In this document: positions 34,248 through 46,475 of the stretch, in pieces
How positions within the stretch are numbered: position 1 is the first letter of the stretch
Layout of the letters: each line of letters opens with the position of its first letter
DNA from: Microcyclospora pomicola
Lineage: Eukaryota > Ascomycota > Dothideomycetes > Capnodiales
Assembly: GCA_002786065.1 (NCBI GenBank)
Contig: NHNY01000018.1
Span: forward strand, 248,001-312,000
DNA: 64,000 nucleotides
Direction: 5' to 3'
Position numbers and translations under genes: made by a program
The notes under the pieces: model-generated
What the model saw: the letters and a program-made list of their open reading frames with translations, nothing else
Told to the model about the DNA's origin: nothing
Databases searched by the model: none

Positions 34248-34343
34248 CACGTACTCGAGGAAAACGTGGTAGCCATGAATATCGTATTAGTTCTACACAC
34301 ATTATACCTATCAACATCCCAAGAGTGATCATACACCGTCTTC

Positions 34344-35672
34344 CTACATTTCTAGCGCCGCATCGCCGGTTTCTGGGAGGTTCGTGACGACGTCCTCCAC
34401 CATACTTATCAGAGCATCGACGTCAGGTCGCTCGGCTGGCTCGAGTGCTAAACATTTCCTAACGATCTCCTTGATAGGTTCCGAGATACCGGTCTCCTTC
34501 TTCCTGGCGGCAGCATCTTCTTGCAGGCCTGTTCCCACCCGTTGCTTGCCCCGTTGTTTGTCTGACGGCCCATCATCCGGGAATCGCCAGTCGCCGCCGA
34601 GTACACAGAGCGAGAGCGAGCCGCCGGTCTCTTCTGATCGCGCCTCGAACGGCGACTTGCCTACCAGACAGGCGTACAGTGTGCAGCCGAGAGACCAGAT
34701 GTCGACCTTGGTGTCGATGACAGTATCGGTCTTGACGTCGAAGAGTTCCGGAGCGCGATATGGCATCGTGCTGTGTTCTGCGGCTTGGTCTTGGATCTGC
34801 AATGCTAGAGCTCGACTCGTGACCGGTGTGGGTGAGGGAGCGAGCGAGCCCAGATCCATCAAGATTGGCTGTGTGCCGTTGTCCGAGATCATGATGTTGC
34901 CAGGCTTGATGTCGCGATGCGCATAACTCCGGATCTGACCGTCTGCAACGCCTTCTTGCGCCGCTATCACCTCGCCCTCCATAAGAGGCTCATGTTCTAC
35001 CTCTCCGTCCTCATCGTCCCCTCGCCGCCGCCTTCCGGTATTGGCTTGTATAGCTTCCTCCTCGGCATCCTGATCTGCTTGCGCCGCTTCGATACGCACT
35101 TTCTTTGCCTTGCGCTTCCCTTTCGGATCTCTCCCCACGCGATATTGGTGCATCGCCTTCAGTGCCCTGCAGACTCCCAGGAATAGGACCATGAGTCTGC
35201 GTTCCGGAAAGCGCGCATGATTGACCAGGTTCGCATTGATGGCATCTTGGAGGTTTCCTCTTCGGTAGTACGGGAGTAGGATGTAGACTGTCTTTCCGCC
35301 GGGTTCACCTCCTCGCTCCGTCTCGACACTGTGATCGAGTGCGCGGATAACGTTGGGTTCGCCGTCGAACAAGCTGTAAGCTTCCACCTCCTTCAAAGCC
35401 TGGCTGACGCTCTCCTCGCCGAAGGGACACCGGATCTTCTTCAGCGCGAGCAGCGTCGGGTCGCCTGGAGACTGTACGAGATATACGTATGAGAAGCCGC
35501 CCTCGCCTAGCAATCGGAGGATCTTGAACGGTCGACCATTGATCTTGAGCGACGGGTTGGAAGGGAAGCAATTGAAGCATTGACCTAGAGACCAGATGCC
35601 GTCCAGCACGTAAGAGGAGAACGTCGATAGTGCCGAAGGTTGGCCGTGTTGGATTGACATGCTGATCCTCAC
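34344..35672 (-). CDS. ENV7: Env7/STK16-like serine/threonine kinase
   Basis: NAK-family protein kinase of the STK16/Env7 branch; yeast Env7 sits on the vacuole and limits fusion. 442 residues in one exon. Kinase features: glycine loop LGEGGFSYVYLV (55-66), lysine in LALKK (78), catalytic HRDIKPGN (252-259), metal-binding DLG (273-275; this branch uses DLG, not DFG), YRAPELF, and DIWSLGCTLYACL. Cysteines 32 and 35 just before the kinase are the expected palmitoylation site for membrane anchoring. About 70 charged residues (180-248) are inserted before the catalytic loop. It overlaps no neighbour; the hydrolase ends 96 bp away, converging. Confidence 0.88.
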   Translation of the reverse strand: MRISMSIQHGQPSALSTFSSYVLDGIWSLGQCFNCFPSNPSLKINGRPFKILRLLGEGGFSYVYLVQSPGDPTLLALKKIRCPFGEESVSQALKEVEAYSLFDGEPNVIRALDHSVETERGGEPGGKTVYILLPYYRRGNLQDAINANLVNHARFPERRLMVLFLGVCRALKAMHQYRVGRDPKGKRKAKKVRIEAAQADQDAEEEAIQANTGRRRRGDDEDGEVEHEPLMEGEVIAAQEGVADGQIRSYAHRDIKPGNIMISDNGTQPILMDLGSLAPSPTPVTSRALALQIQDQAAEHSTMPYRAPELFDVKTDTVIDTKVDIWSLGCTLYACLVGKSPFEARSEETGGSLSLCVLGGDWRFPDDGPSDKQRGKQRVGTGLQEDAAARKKETGISEPIKEIVRKCLALEPAERPDVDALISMVEDVVTNLPETGDAALEM

Positions 35673-36391
35673 CGCTCTTGGTGTATCTGGTAGCTTTTCC
35701 AGTTGACAGTGATTGTTACGAGATGGATTGTGACAACAAGAGTGGATCTACGTATACATAGCTCTGAGGTAACTACTCGAGCTTCGGTCGCGATAGGGCT
35801 GACTTCCGGCAGGGCTTGGCGTTAGCCGGGCTCCCACGTTACCCCGTCACCCGCAACCTGTACCTTAACGTTAATTCATGCTTCAATTCGCCGACCGCAT
35901 GCCAGCACATGCGCAGATCTCTATCGGGCCGTCACGATGCCAGGATCAGACAAGCAAGATAAGGTGGGGAGGGTTTGATCGACCAGAGACCAGATGACGA
36001 GGCCGCCGTTGCTAACCACAGTTGGCAAAGCATTCCACAATCTATCCACCTATCTCTGATCAGCGGGCAGTTTCGGCTTCGCCGCAGTCGATCGCATGTG
36101 GAAGATAACAGTATCACAGACCGCCGACTGCACATGCCTGATAGTGCTTACCTTTCAGCCTTGTTCTGGGGCCATTATGAGAGTGAAGTATAACCACGCC
36201 TTTTCCTTGTGCGACCTCCCTCTTGTGCCTTTTTCCTGATCTCGTCGTTTCTGTGGCGGGACAATCTCCGTCTCAGAAATTTCGTTAAATTACGTTGATA
36301 GAAGTGGACCTTGGACTGGCAAACCAACATACCAGGAAAAAAGAATTGAAAGAATCGAGACACCCGCCGATCGACCTGTATCAACACATCC
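35673..36391. promoter_or_regulatory. Divergent promoter region, ENV7/amidase
   Basis: About 720 bp between divergent genes. One TACCTTAACGTTAA word occurs near 35869. No other motif was assigned. Confidence 0.4.
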
Positions 36392-38020
36392 ATGGCTGTG
36401 ACTCTTCTCAGCAACCACCCACCAAAGTTGCCGGCGGATGAAGTAAGGTTACTGGGAGTCCAGGCTGGGCTCTCCCTCCCGGAGAAGCATATCGATGATT
36501 TTGCCCTCCTGCTTGGGAGCCTCGACCAATGCGTCCAAGATGTGCTGGACATGGAGGACTACACCCTCACTCCAGACCTGACGCAGTACCCCCGCACCGA
36601 CGTGCACATTCCTGATCGCCAACACAACGATAAGGGAGGCTGGGCTACCAAATGTCATGCGAAAGCTATTGCTCCGAAGTCGTCTCTTTTGCACGGCAAG
36701 ACCGTTGCACTCAAGGACAACATTGCCCTTGCAGGCGTCCGATGTACAAACGGTACCGAAGCTATGGACTGGACTCCTACCATAGACGCAACGATTGCCA
36801 CCCGCATTATGGATTGTGGCGCAACGATCAATGGCAAGGCAGCGTGCGAAAGTGGGTGTTTGGAGGGCGACAGTGACACGTCCTGCACAGGGAAAGTCCA
36901 CAACCCATATGCAGACAATTACTCATGCGGTGGCAGCAGTTCAGGAAGTGGCCGAGTAGTAGCAAGTGGTGCAGCGGACATGAGCATTGGTTGCGATCAA
37001 GGAGGGAGCATCAGAATTCCAGCGTCGATGTGTGGTTTGGTCGGTCTGAAGCCTACCTGGGGCCTGGTCCCATACACTGGCATCATATCCCTCGATTGCA
37101 CTATCGACCATGCCGGGCCAATGACAAAGACGGTCTCTGACGCTGCTCTCCTGTTGGAAGCCATCGCCGGACCTGACGGCATCGATGACCGACAACCATA
37201 TTCCCTGCTCCCTGGTACACTCCACTACTCATCGAATCTCACCAGCTTTCTGGACGCCACCGCAACGTCTCTTCAACCTCTTGCTGGTGTCAAGATTGGC
37301 TTCCTGTCCGAAGGATTTTCCATCCCCACTATGGATGCCAACATCTCGAGCCTCTGCACTGCCACCATCGAGAAATTGATCGCTCTTGGCGCGGAGCCAG
37401 TCTCTATATCCATTCCCGCCCATGTCGAAGCCGGCATAATCTCCTCGTTGAACGTCCCCATGGGCGGTGGCCGCCAATGCCTGCTCAGCGAGCTCAAAGG
37501 CCGCAAGCAATTGTACCTAACGGATCGCGTTACCGCGTCCGGCAAGCAAGTCAGCCAAGCAGCCTTCGACTCGCTTGGTCCGGGTGGCCAGATCTTGTGG
37601 ATGCGCTACCTTTACCTTGAGGCCAAGCACGGCGCAAAGCTGCACGCCAAATGTGCCAATTTGCTCCGCAAGCTGTCCGACGACTACGACCGCGCGCTGG
37701 CGACCGTGGATGCGCTCGTCATGCCTACGCTGCCACTGCCACCATGTCGTCTCTTCGATGACGCAGCGTCGCATGGCCCACTGGAGCGCTTGTCACGTAA
37801 CGCCGGCTTGGGCGCGAACGTCGGCCCCTTCAACAGTACAGGCCACCCGGCGCTGACATTCCCGATCGGGTTCGTCCCTGCACTGGAGGATGCCAGCGTC
37901 ATGCTACCTGCCGGACTGCAGATCGTGGCGAACAAATTCGAGGACGGCGTGTGCCTGAAGATCGCCTCAGCATGGGAGCGGGCGCACGATTGGCGCAAGA
38001 TTGAGGTCCGTGGGTGCTGA
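36392..38020 (+). CDS. Amidase (amidase-signature family)
   Basis: Cytosolic amide hydrolase with the Ser-cisSer-Lys triad. 542 residues in a single exon. The catalytic lysine is K108 in ALKDNIA. The cis-serine lies in GGSSSGSG (180-187). The nucleophile is S206 in DQGGSIRIPA. GLKPTWGLVPYTG and DHAGPMTKTV follow, as in the family. The N-terminal 90 residues match fungal amidases that hydrolyse nitrile-derived or aryl amides. No nitrilase or nitrogen-catabolic genes are adjacent, so the substrate is unknown. No signal peptide is seen. A possible GATA-type nitrogen control was not demonstrable in the promoter. Confidence 0.93.
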   Translation: MAVTLLSNHPPKLPADEVRLLGVQAGLSLPEKHIDDFALLLGSLDQCVQDVLDMEDYTLTPDLTQYPRTDVHIPDRQHNDKGGWATKCHAKAIAPKSSLLHGKTVALKDNIALAGVRCTNGTEAMDWTPTIDATIATRIMDCGATINGKAACESGCLEGDSDTSCTGKVHNPYADNYSCGGSSSGSGRVVASGAADMSIGCDQGGSIRIPASMCGLVGLKPTWGLVPYTGIISLDCTIDHAGPMTKTVSDAALLLEAIAGPDGIDDRQPYSLLPGTLHYSSNLTSFLDATATSLQPLAGVKIGFLSEGFSIPTMDANISSLCTATIEKLIALGAEPVSISIPAHVEAGIISSLNVPMGGGRQCLLSELKGRKQLYLTDRVTASGKQVSQAAFDSLGPGGQILWMRYLYLEAKHGAKLHAKCANLLRKLSDDYDRALATVDALVMPTLPLPPCRLFDDAASHGPLERLSRNAGLGANVGPFNSTGHPALTFPIGFVPALEDASVMLPAGLQIVANKFEDGVCLKIASAWERAHDWRKIEVRGC

Positions 38021-38256
38021 GTTCAGCATGATTTCACGTGGCACGTGAAACATATATGAGCTTGTTACGGCTGTTGTAACGCGCACAAGCGAGCGAGTAT
38101 TGGGATCTTGTTAACGTGTTAGATATCCATTTCTATCCTGTCTATTGGTTGACGATTTCTAAGGGTTTAAGGTCGACCTTCCGTTTTGCAACACGTAAAT
38201 TATATACCAATCAAGTCCTGCATCAGTGACAAAACACTCGTAGGCCAAAACCCGGT

Positions 38257-39624
38257 CTAGCACTTGAACTTGCGCTTGATGTCGTCCTCAGTGAATTTGC
38301 GCGTCTTGGTCTTCAACATCGCGGCGATCTCATCCCGCGACATGCCGATCTGATCACCGATGGGGACCAGGCAGTCTGCGAGCTTCAGGTAGTCCTTTCG
38401 CAACAGTGTCACGGTCATCATCAGATAGTCGATGTTGTGGAAGACCAAGGCGCGGCCGGCGATGTACGCTTCCTTGGACTGGAGGAAGTGCACGGGCTGC
38501 TCGCGCCAGTGGCGACGCGGGTTTAGGTGGTGGGCGGTGTGGTAGCCGTCATTGAAGCAGAAGCGGTTGCTCTGGGAGAGGAACACAATGAGTCAGCTCG
38601 TGTCCATGATCAGCATGGTGGATCAAGGAGTTCGGCTTACAGGGACATCGATCAAGGTAATGCTGGAGCGGAAGTCCGAGTCGGGCTCCACCTCGTCGAC
38701 GAGCGCGTGCTGGCCCCAATTCCCGATCATCAGGCCCAAGCGCATCAGCACGAAGGGGACGAGAAGCGTGAACGTGGCGGCCTTGGCGTTGACGCGGGTC
38801 GTCATGAAGTACATGAACGCATAGCTGGCGAGCTCGCAAATGCTGACGCGGACGGCGAGGTTGAGTTTGTTCTTGCGGTAGAAGTACAGTGGCAGCTCGA
38901 CCCAGGTGAAGAACAGGAATCGACCGAGGTAGTGGAGGAAATGGAAGACGTCGTCGCGTTGGTAGCGGATGGTAGAGGAGAGGTCGTCGGGTCCGTTGCC
39001 CTCGACGTGGTGATGCTTGACGTGGTGGTAGTAGTACGAGTCCCAGGTGTGGCCCATCAACGGTTCGAGCACGTAGGGGAAGGCGAAGTCGAAGACCTTG
39101 TATGCCGGCGCCAGGACGCCATTGTTGTGGATGTGGTTGTGCATCATCAGCGTGAAGGAGCCTGCACACCACAGGGTGAACACGGCGTGGCCAATGCCAT
39201 GAAGCCAGTTGAAGTTGTAGTACAGGTACGCAGCGCTTGGCAGGTTGATCGTGAAGTACATCAAAATGTGTGTGAGGAACACGACATCAGTGGGATGTCG
39301 GACGATTGAGCTCGCCACTCTCACATAAGGGCGGACCAGATATTGGTTCACCACGGCCGGAATGTCTTTGTCGTCCCAGGACACGAAGACGGTTGGCTGA
39401 AACTTGGGATCTGTAGCATCGTTCAGAGCTTTCATCTGGGCAATGTCGGTCTCGTCTGCATTCCTGATCGGTGATATGGAGTCATGTCGTCTCTGCGTAA
39501 GGCCATCTTTGTCAATTGGCGGAGCTTCGCTGTGAGAGGGTTTCTTGGCTGCAGCATCGTCGAGTAAATTGCGAAGCACGACGAGGTCCTGGTGGGTCAG
39601 ATACTCATCCACCTTTCCGGGCAT
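38257..39624 (-). CDS. Membrane fatty-acid desaturase-type enzyme
   Basis: Di-iron acyl-lipid desaturase/hydroxylase superfamily, in the ER membrane. Exons 39624-38641 and 38571-38257 (69-nt intron) join in phase 0 to 432 residues. Histidine boxes are HNHIHNN, HVKHHH and, only after splicing, YHTAHH. Hydrophobic segments precede and separate them (for example LTHILMYFTINL and FTLLVPFVLMRLGLMIG). There is no cytochrome b5 domain. The N-terminal 60 residues are polar. Substrate and regiospecificity are unknown. CFT1 starts its 3' flank within 280 bp on the same strand. Confidence 0.85.
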
Positions 39625-39902
39625 ATTGGAAAGTTCTGTAGGTAGATAATGACTGGATTTGGCAAGATGGAAGTAATATCATCAGGTATTCGACAAAGAT
39701 GAGGCGAAACTCACACCGTTGACATGCAGGAATAGACTCCGCGTCTAGCCCGGACCCTGAAATGCCATTGTAAGGGGTTTGCTGCAACGTTAGGTTCGTC
39801 TACTTCCACAAAGCTTATTTAATCGAAGACAGTCTAGCACCAGCAATGGGAGTCCTCCAATGTGATTTTTACATATCGTACAACACGTTTCACGTCATAT
39901 CG

Positions 39903-42900
39903 CTACAAGTACTGCAATCCTCCACCACCAATGATTTCCAGATCGCTTCTCAAGCCCCAGACATCCCCGCCCGCCCTGCCCAGTACTTCTTTGTGTCTTA
40001 AAGAACCTAGCTCGGATATACGTTGGATGAGATTACCGTCTATCACGCCCACTCTCACACCTGTACCATCAGAATCCGCTACGGCTCGATAGGATCGAGG
40101 GTTGAGCCCAGCTGCATGTTCCAGAATTGTTGATAGCTGAGTTTGTAGAGCACCGAACCTGCGGTACGTGGTCTCGTCTAGAGGTGTAATTAGACCAACG
40201 GATCCCGTTTGCGTGGTAGTCAGAACCTGGTAGAATGACTGAGGTTCACGATCTTCAGCGCCATGTTCAGAATGACCATTTGAGAGGTCTTGTTGTGCAA
40301 ATGGCCGGAGTGTTGAAGGTACGAGCGTCATGGTCGTAGGAAAATGACCAAGATGAAAGGCACTCCGTTCAAGCAGTCGGGTACCAGACATGCTTTTCGG
40401 ATTCTCCGGATCATACTGCAGGACGTGCAAATCCATGTTCCCGTCAATGACCACAACATAGAGCTGTTGATCGAACGGTAGAAACTCTGCCACCATGACC
40501 TCCATCTGTGTCCGGCTTTTTCCAAGAGGAGTCACTTTGTATGGTTCCTGCGTAAAGCCACCAAACCATAGTCCCTTCCAGACATCACCTAGCAGCCACA
40601 GGCCAGATGAGCCAAGACTCTTGAGAGTGGTCATGTGGCACAAAGCATCGAGAAAGGCAACAGGAAGACATGAGCCGTCCTCCTTGAGACCTCGAATCAT
40701 GACTTTTTGCCCCTGCACAATGCCGACAAGACCACCAGGGAATGACTCCACAGCAGTCACAGCTCCTTTGGTTTCTTCTCGAGCAAATACGTGCAGCTTC
40801 ATGCCGGTCTCTGGCCGCTCAGGCTCGGGCACGACATCAATAATGTCGAAAACCGTCACAGCTCCCTTGGCAGGCATATCTTCGCCACGCTGAGCGCCTG
40901 TACCAACCACCACAAACTGCTTTTGCTCGTGAGTGTGCTCTGAAGCTTCCAGTTTGATGACTTTCATTGAGGTCACTTGTTCAAAGAAAGGCATCTCTAG
41001 TGAACTTATGACAGAGCGTGTTCGCGCTGAGATGAGGTGAAGGGTGTATTGCGGGATCTGTGGTTTGAGAGCGATATCTGCAACAAGTCAGCTACGTGCC
41101 CTTGCAACATGAAAAAGGTGAACTGCGAGAGTGTGTTCTCCTTTTGATTGAAGCTCAAGCCCAAATGGGGAATTAGGATGGCTGAACAAAAAGGAAATGG
41201 CAATCAATGTTGCATCAACTATAGACGAAGCTCCATGGAATGAAAGAAGCCACGTATATGCTCGTGGTGCGTGGTGGTAGAGTCTGAGGAGTGGGGACGT
41301 GGAGTGGCCATTCGTTCATGGGACATGAACATGAGATGACTTACCATCTTGGTCAGTATGTCGACCATCTTCTTCAGGGAAGAGGAAGTCGACATCTCGG
41401 CATGTTGCCACCACATATACACTCCGTTCTTCGTGAAAGGCCACATGTCGAATCTCTTCTGGAGGATCGCCAATCACAAGGGGGTTTGCACTCCAGCCAC
41501 TGCTATACCAAGTCTCAGCTGGCAGGACATGCTCACCGAGTACGCCATCACTGTCAAGGAGTGCAAAGCCATATGCGTTTCTAGCAAGGTTCAGCGTTGT
41601 GATGGCCTTCACCTTCTCTGCCTGTATGCTCATGACTTTCGGCAAGCTCTTGGCGTTCTTGATGACCACACTTGGGGCCACGCCAGGGATATAGATCACA
41701 CTGTAGCCACCAATGCGAAGGGCTTGCAGCGCGGCTGGTCGATCTTGCTCGTCGTCTTGCAAAGCGTCATCATATTTAGGTAAATGCTGGCAAGGCACTT
41801 TGCGGTAACGCAGGGCGGAGAAGTCTGCGCTTGACGACTGTGTCGCCATACTGTACTGAAACGGCTCGTAGAGCGTGAGGTCGTCCATCGAACTTCGCAC
41901 TACGAGGTATGCTTGGCTATGGTGTTCGACACCAATATCGGCCACGATGAGCTCCGTCAAGGTCGTCTTGCCACCACCTCTTCGCAACGGTAGTTCAGCC
42001 GATAGGACTGGTGGTAACTGAATTAGACTCGGTGCTTTGTAGCATAATTTCAGGTCTGGTAGACTGAAAATATGCAATCCGCCATCTTCGCCCAGTAGAA
42101 AGGCACTGGGCTCCTCTTTGGAAACTGGACTCGAGTGTATACACCCACTCAGCCACTGCCGCCCTGAAACTGCACTGTCCTCTTCTACAAGCGGTTCTGC
42201 GTCGCCATCATTATCGAATTTGAGAATTTGAACACTGCTGTCGTCTCTGAGCACCAGGAGATATTGTTCCCAAAGCGAGGTGGCAACGATCCGAAGTTCA
42301 GTCTCCCCATCTTCGGCGAACATTGGTATGATTGATGAAAGATTGAGCTGGGAATTGTATGTCCGCACTTCCGTGCGTCGACATTGCACAATTGTCTTTC
42401 TATCAGCCAGTGCGGCTACGGTAAGGGTCTCACCGTCATGCTCAAATTCAGTATCAGTGCGTTCACGGTAGGTGACATCTTCTGTTGCCACATCGGAGAT
42501 ATCGAAAGCCTTAGTGCTTTCTCCATCATACACGAACAATAGATTGTCAAATTCGTCTGCTTGCTTGTTGGTAGCATCTGCATCGTCCCTTGAAAGAGCG
42601 CGAACAGCCCAGGCATTCTTTGCGTCTGAAAATGGTGTGCTTGTGCCACGGAGTGTGATGATGTCTCGATTCAGAAAGACCATGCGACTTGCTTTGGCCC
42701 GTCCGGTAGCAGCAACAAGCTGCAATCTATTCGTGCTTTGCGAGAGAGGCCGTCCCATACATAGGTTGTTAACGGGACCGAGAGACTCCATCACATCGTG
42801 ACGCTCGAAAGAGTAAGCTGAGATTCCGTCGAGAGCTCCTTGAGCAGCAGGAGATGCAGACCGTTGCACAGGTCCTGCAGCTGTAGCATACAGATCGTCT

Positions 42901-44252
42901 TCGTCTTCGTCAACCTCATTGTTGTCGGTGCTCTCGTCGTTCCGCACAGCCTCATCAGTCATCTGAGCATAAGACCGCTTTCGACTCAATGTTGCATTTG
43001 GCTTGGTCCAAACGAGCAGGGCAGATTCGCCGTCCTCGCTTCCAATGAAAAGCTTGTTTGTCGGCATACTTGCAAGCGCCGATGGTGCACTCTGGAAGAG
43101 GCCTCCACCGCGTTCAGTGGGCACACGAGTAACAACGAGTCCGCCCACATTGCGCCCAAGAAGCTTGAAAGTCAGGGACACCAGTCCACCGTCATCGAGA
43201 ACGACCAAAAGATCGCCCGTGGACGAGTCGAGGAGAGTGATTTCGCAGTTTTCAAGCTTCATGTTGAGATGGGAGTTATCAACCATGTTGAAATTACTTG
43301 CTTGACGTGCAAACTCATTCACCGCCACAGCAGTAGTTTTACCACTTTGGTCAACGTGTATGAACTCGTTGTCACCGACGAGCAGGGCGCCGCCCACCGG
43401 GAGTGCCAAGGGCATGACCTTCCATAGATCAGAAGGAAGCTTCGATACCGTCACGAGATTCGTGGATGCACGTTGGTCGAGATCGAGGGTCAACACGGTG
43501 TAGCTGAGACAATCCTTGCGGTCTGCAAGCAATGCCATGGACGGTTGGACTGAGGATGACAAGAACCCAAATGTTGGTTCTCGGTACTCGTCTAGGAATG
43601 CCAGGTGTATCATATGCACGAGTGCAGGGTCCAAAACAGTGAGAGGCAAGACGAATGAAGGCTTGTATGCTGTCTCTTTTGTCGTCTCCTCTCCATCTTC
43701 TGCAGCCTGCTTCTCGGGCAGCTCGACTGTTTCCATGTCCACATCTCCATCATCGCCTCCAGCCAATTCATCTCCAAGCTGCTTGAACGGCAGGATCGCA
43801 AGATGGCGCGTACCAAACTTCAGTGCTGCGCATCTTGAGCTCGGGTCGACAGTCAGGATGGCTGGACAATCGGTCGGACTTGGTCCAAAGGGCTGATGGG
43901 TGATGCCCTCGCCCTCGTAATAGTGGATGCTCACAGTGCTGATCCTGTGGTTCTCTGGGTCCCACTCGATCAGACTCAACTTGGCATCCTTGAATGCCAC
44001 GAGAAGAGCATCTCCTCCACTTCTGGTATTTGGAATGCTGATGGAGGCAAGACCGGTGACAGTACCCGAGAGAGAGTACTCGCCAACAAGGACCAGCTTG
44101 TTTTGGTCGCCATCTGAAGAAGTGTTGACTGTGAAAAGTTGCAGCAGGGAGGTCTTCGTAATGACTAGGTTATTTGTGTCGGACGCGAGAAATGGCAGGG
44201 CGGCAGCGTGTGTCACGGCGGTGGGAGCAATGAGCTCCGTATAGCATTGCAT
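39903..44252 (-). CDS. CFT1: Cft1/CPSF160, cleavage and polyadenylation scaffold
   Basis: Largest WD/beta-propeller scaffold of the mRNA 3'-end processing factor; with Yth1 and Pfs2 it forms the polymerase module. Exons 44252-41345 and 41077-39903 join in frame to 1360 residues, normal for the family. Early signature: LLVAFKDAKLSLIEWDPE followed by ISTVSIHYYE. The second exon opens DIALKPQIPQYTLHLISAR and has the CPSF_A signature FVVVGTGAQRGEDMPAKG and VFDIIDVVPEP. The single intron is 267 nt, much longer than most introns here. YTH1 lies 9 kb away. Confidence 0.94.
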
Positions 44253-44651
44253 TTAGACACCCGGCTGTACTTCATTCCGAAGGAATTGAAGTTGCTTGAT
44301 GATCAATGAGGGTGAACGTGTGTTTTGAGCAACCATGAATGCTGTTCTGCTGGCATGCGAAGCGTCCAAAACTGTACCTCGAGCTGCTTGTGACGCTCGT
44401 CAGACCTTCCCCATTGAGAGCTAATGCGCAGAACACAAATAGAAGTGAACGCTGCGTCACTCGGCCAAGCTCTGCCCGGTACAACAGCTCTTGTTCGCGC
44501 TTGGGAAGAGCTCACAAGAACCTGCTTTTCGCTATGAGGAACTGAAGAAGTCGACAACCATTCTCCCACCCACACAGGACCTCGCCAGGAGCCGACTTTA
44601 AATCTACCCTCTGTCGGTTGAATAGCCTGAAGCTGGCTGGATCGTCCGGTC
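44253..44651. promoter_or_regulatory. Divergent promoter region, CFT1/LMBD1-like
   Basis: About 400 bp between two divergent ATGs, likely a shared promoter. No clear TATA box or named motif is seen. Confidence 0.45.
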
Positions 44652-46475
44652 ATGGCGCTTATCGAGACTTCACTCATCTGGGTGGCTTATGCTGTCTGCC
44701 TGGGGATTCTGGCTCTGATTGCAGGGGTTTTTGTGTTCGTGTATCAAAAGCCTGGCGAACGGACTATTGGCGTCACAATCGTCTGCTTCATAACGGTCTT
44801 GTCCTTGCTGGCTACGGTCTTGCTCCTGCCAGTCGACATAGCGTTGACATCTTCCACTACGAGTCGTAAGCTGGGCGCGAAGAAGGACTGGGCACATCCA
44901 GATGCGGTGGACTCGATACTATACCAGTTGACCATCGTATACTACACTCTCTACTCTCTGGATGCAGTACTGTGCTTGTTGGTGGTTCCTTTCACCTACT
45001 TCTTGTATGAAGAGTATGATGAGGTGGCCGTTCAAGATGGACAACAGACACTCGGAAGCAGGATCTGGGGTGCCTTCAAGTACACCATTACTTTCATACT
45101 TCTAGTCGTCATCCTTTTCCTCGTCGGGTTCTTCATCCCGGTTGCAAAGCAGGCGAGGGACGGGCACAAGGATCTAGGATACTTCAAAGACTTGTTGACC
45201 GAGAATCGTAAGACCCCGCTCTAGCCGATATCAAAGCTCTGCTAACATACCACAATAGACGGCGAACGCGCGTTGACCTTCTCTGTTGGTGTCCTTATCA
45301 CCATCGGCGTCGTCCTCTACAGCCTGTACACTGCCCCTGGTCTTGCTCTCCTACCCTTGGCTCTCATTAAGAGTGCTCCTCGTGTGTCGGCCCCACAGCT
45401 TGCGGCAACCACATCCAGTCACCTCGAGCAAAACCGCGAGCGCCAACGTCAACTTGAAGGTCGTAACGAAGGTAGCGAGAACGGTCTAAATTCTCGTGAC
45501 CGTGCTGAGCTCGAGACCTTGATCCGCGAGGAGCGTACTCTCGTTCGCCGTGAACGCCTTGCTGCTGAGACTCAAGGGGATGGCCATGTCCTCCTGCGCG
45601 CCTGGAACAAGACTGAGGCTGTTTTCCGCCCGCTCAAGCTGATTGGCGGCTTGCTACTCCTTGTGATCTCCCTGATCATCTTCGCCAGCATGCTCATCAC
45701 GTGCGTCGACAAGATCAAGAACTCGTCTTGCAAAGTAAAATGCGGCTACGTCCTCGGCGAAACACAGATCTTCCAACCCGTCAATTGGCTACTGATCGTC
45801 ACGTCGAAGGTGTTCCCGATCGACTACATAATCTTCCTACTCCTGACTCTCCTCTTCTTCTGCTCGACCATCGTTGGACTGGCTACGATTGGCATCCGTT
45901 TCTTATGGGTGCACATCTTCTCGATCCGCAAGGGACACACCACTCCCAACGCCATGCTTCTTGCCACAGTCCTGCTCACTCTTTCAACCCTGGCACTGAA
46001 CTATGCTTTGGCGATGATCGTTGCGCCACAATACGCCACCTTCGGTCCGCAGACATACTGCGATCGTCCTACTCAACCCGGCGAGCAACCCAACTGCGCG
46101 AAACATCACTCCGCCATCAAACCCTGTTCCGAGCGTGCGGAGAACCCCGTCGCACATCTAGTCTGCACTCCCTCCGTCGGCTCGACCTTCCTTAACCGCA
46201 TCACCGTCAACTTCCCTTTCCTCGGTGTCGTGGACTTCTGGGCCCAGTTTGCATTCCTCGGCATCTTCCTTATCGTGTTTGTCGTCATGCTCTTCCGCGT
46301 CCCCAAACTCGACGAGGAACAGCTCGACGACGATCTGCGCGAGGAGGAAGAGGAGGGCTTGCTCGCGTCCACGGGTCGGAGGTTCGGCGCTACGTGGCAG
46401 GACATCACGGGCCGTGCGAAGGGCGTCAAGCGTGCTGACTACGGTGCTGTCAGTGGCGATGCGGCGGAGAACTAG
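44652..46475 (+). CDS. LMBD1-like lysosomal/vacuolar membrane transporter
   Basis: LMBR1-family polytopic protein, annotated in fungi as probable lysosomal cobalamin transporter; whether fungi use it for cobalamin is doubtful. Exons 44652-45207 and 45259-46475 join to 590 residues (51-nt intron, junction ENHGERALTF). About nine hydrophobic segments are visible, with a charged cytosolic loop ([20 protein letters not shown]) in the middle and conserved [16 protein letters not shown] and [10 protein letters not shown]...C cysteines in a lumenal loop. The tail is acidic ([16 protein letters not shown]). Topology resembles family members with nine helices. Confidence 0.9.

Noticed and set aside
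38527-39309. 260-codon plus-strand frame antisense to the desaturase
   Set aside because: It is the complement of conserved histidine-box coding sequence and has no homology of its own that I can see.
41078-41344. Possible snoRNA in the CFT1 intron
   Set aside because: Only a poor box C (TTGATGC) and a CTGA next to the acceptor. The spacing and stem do not fit.
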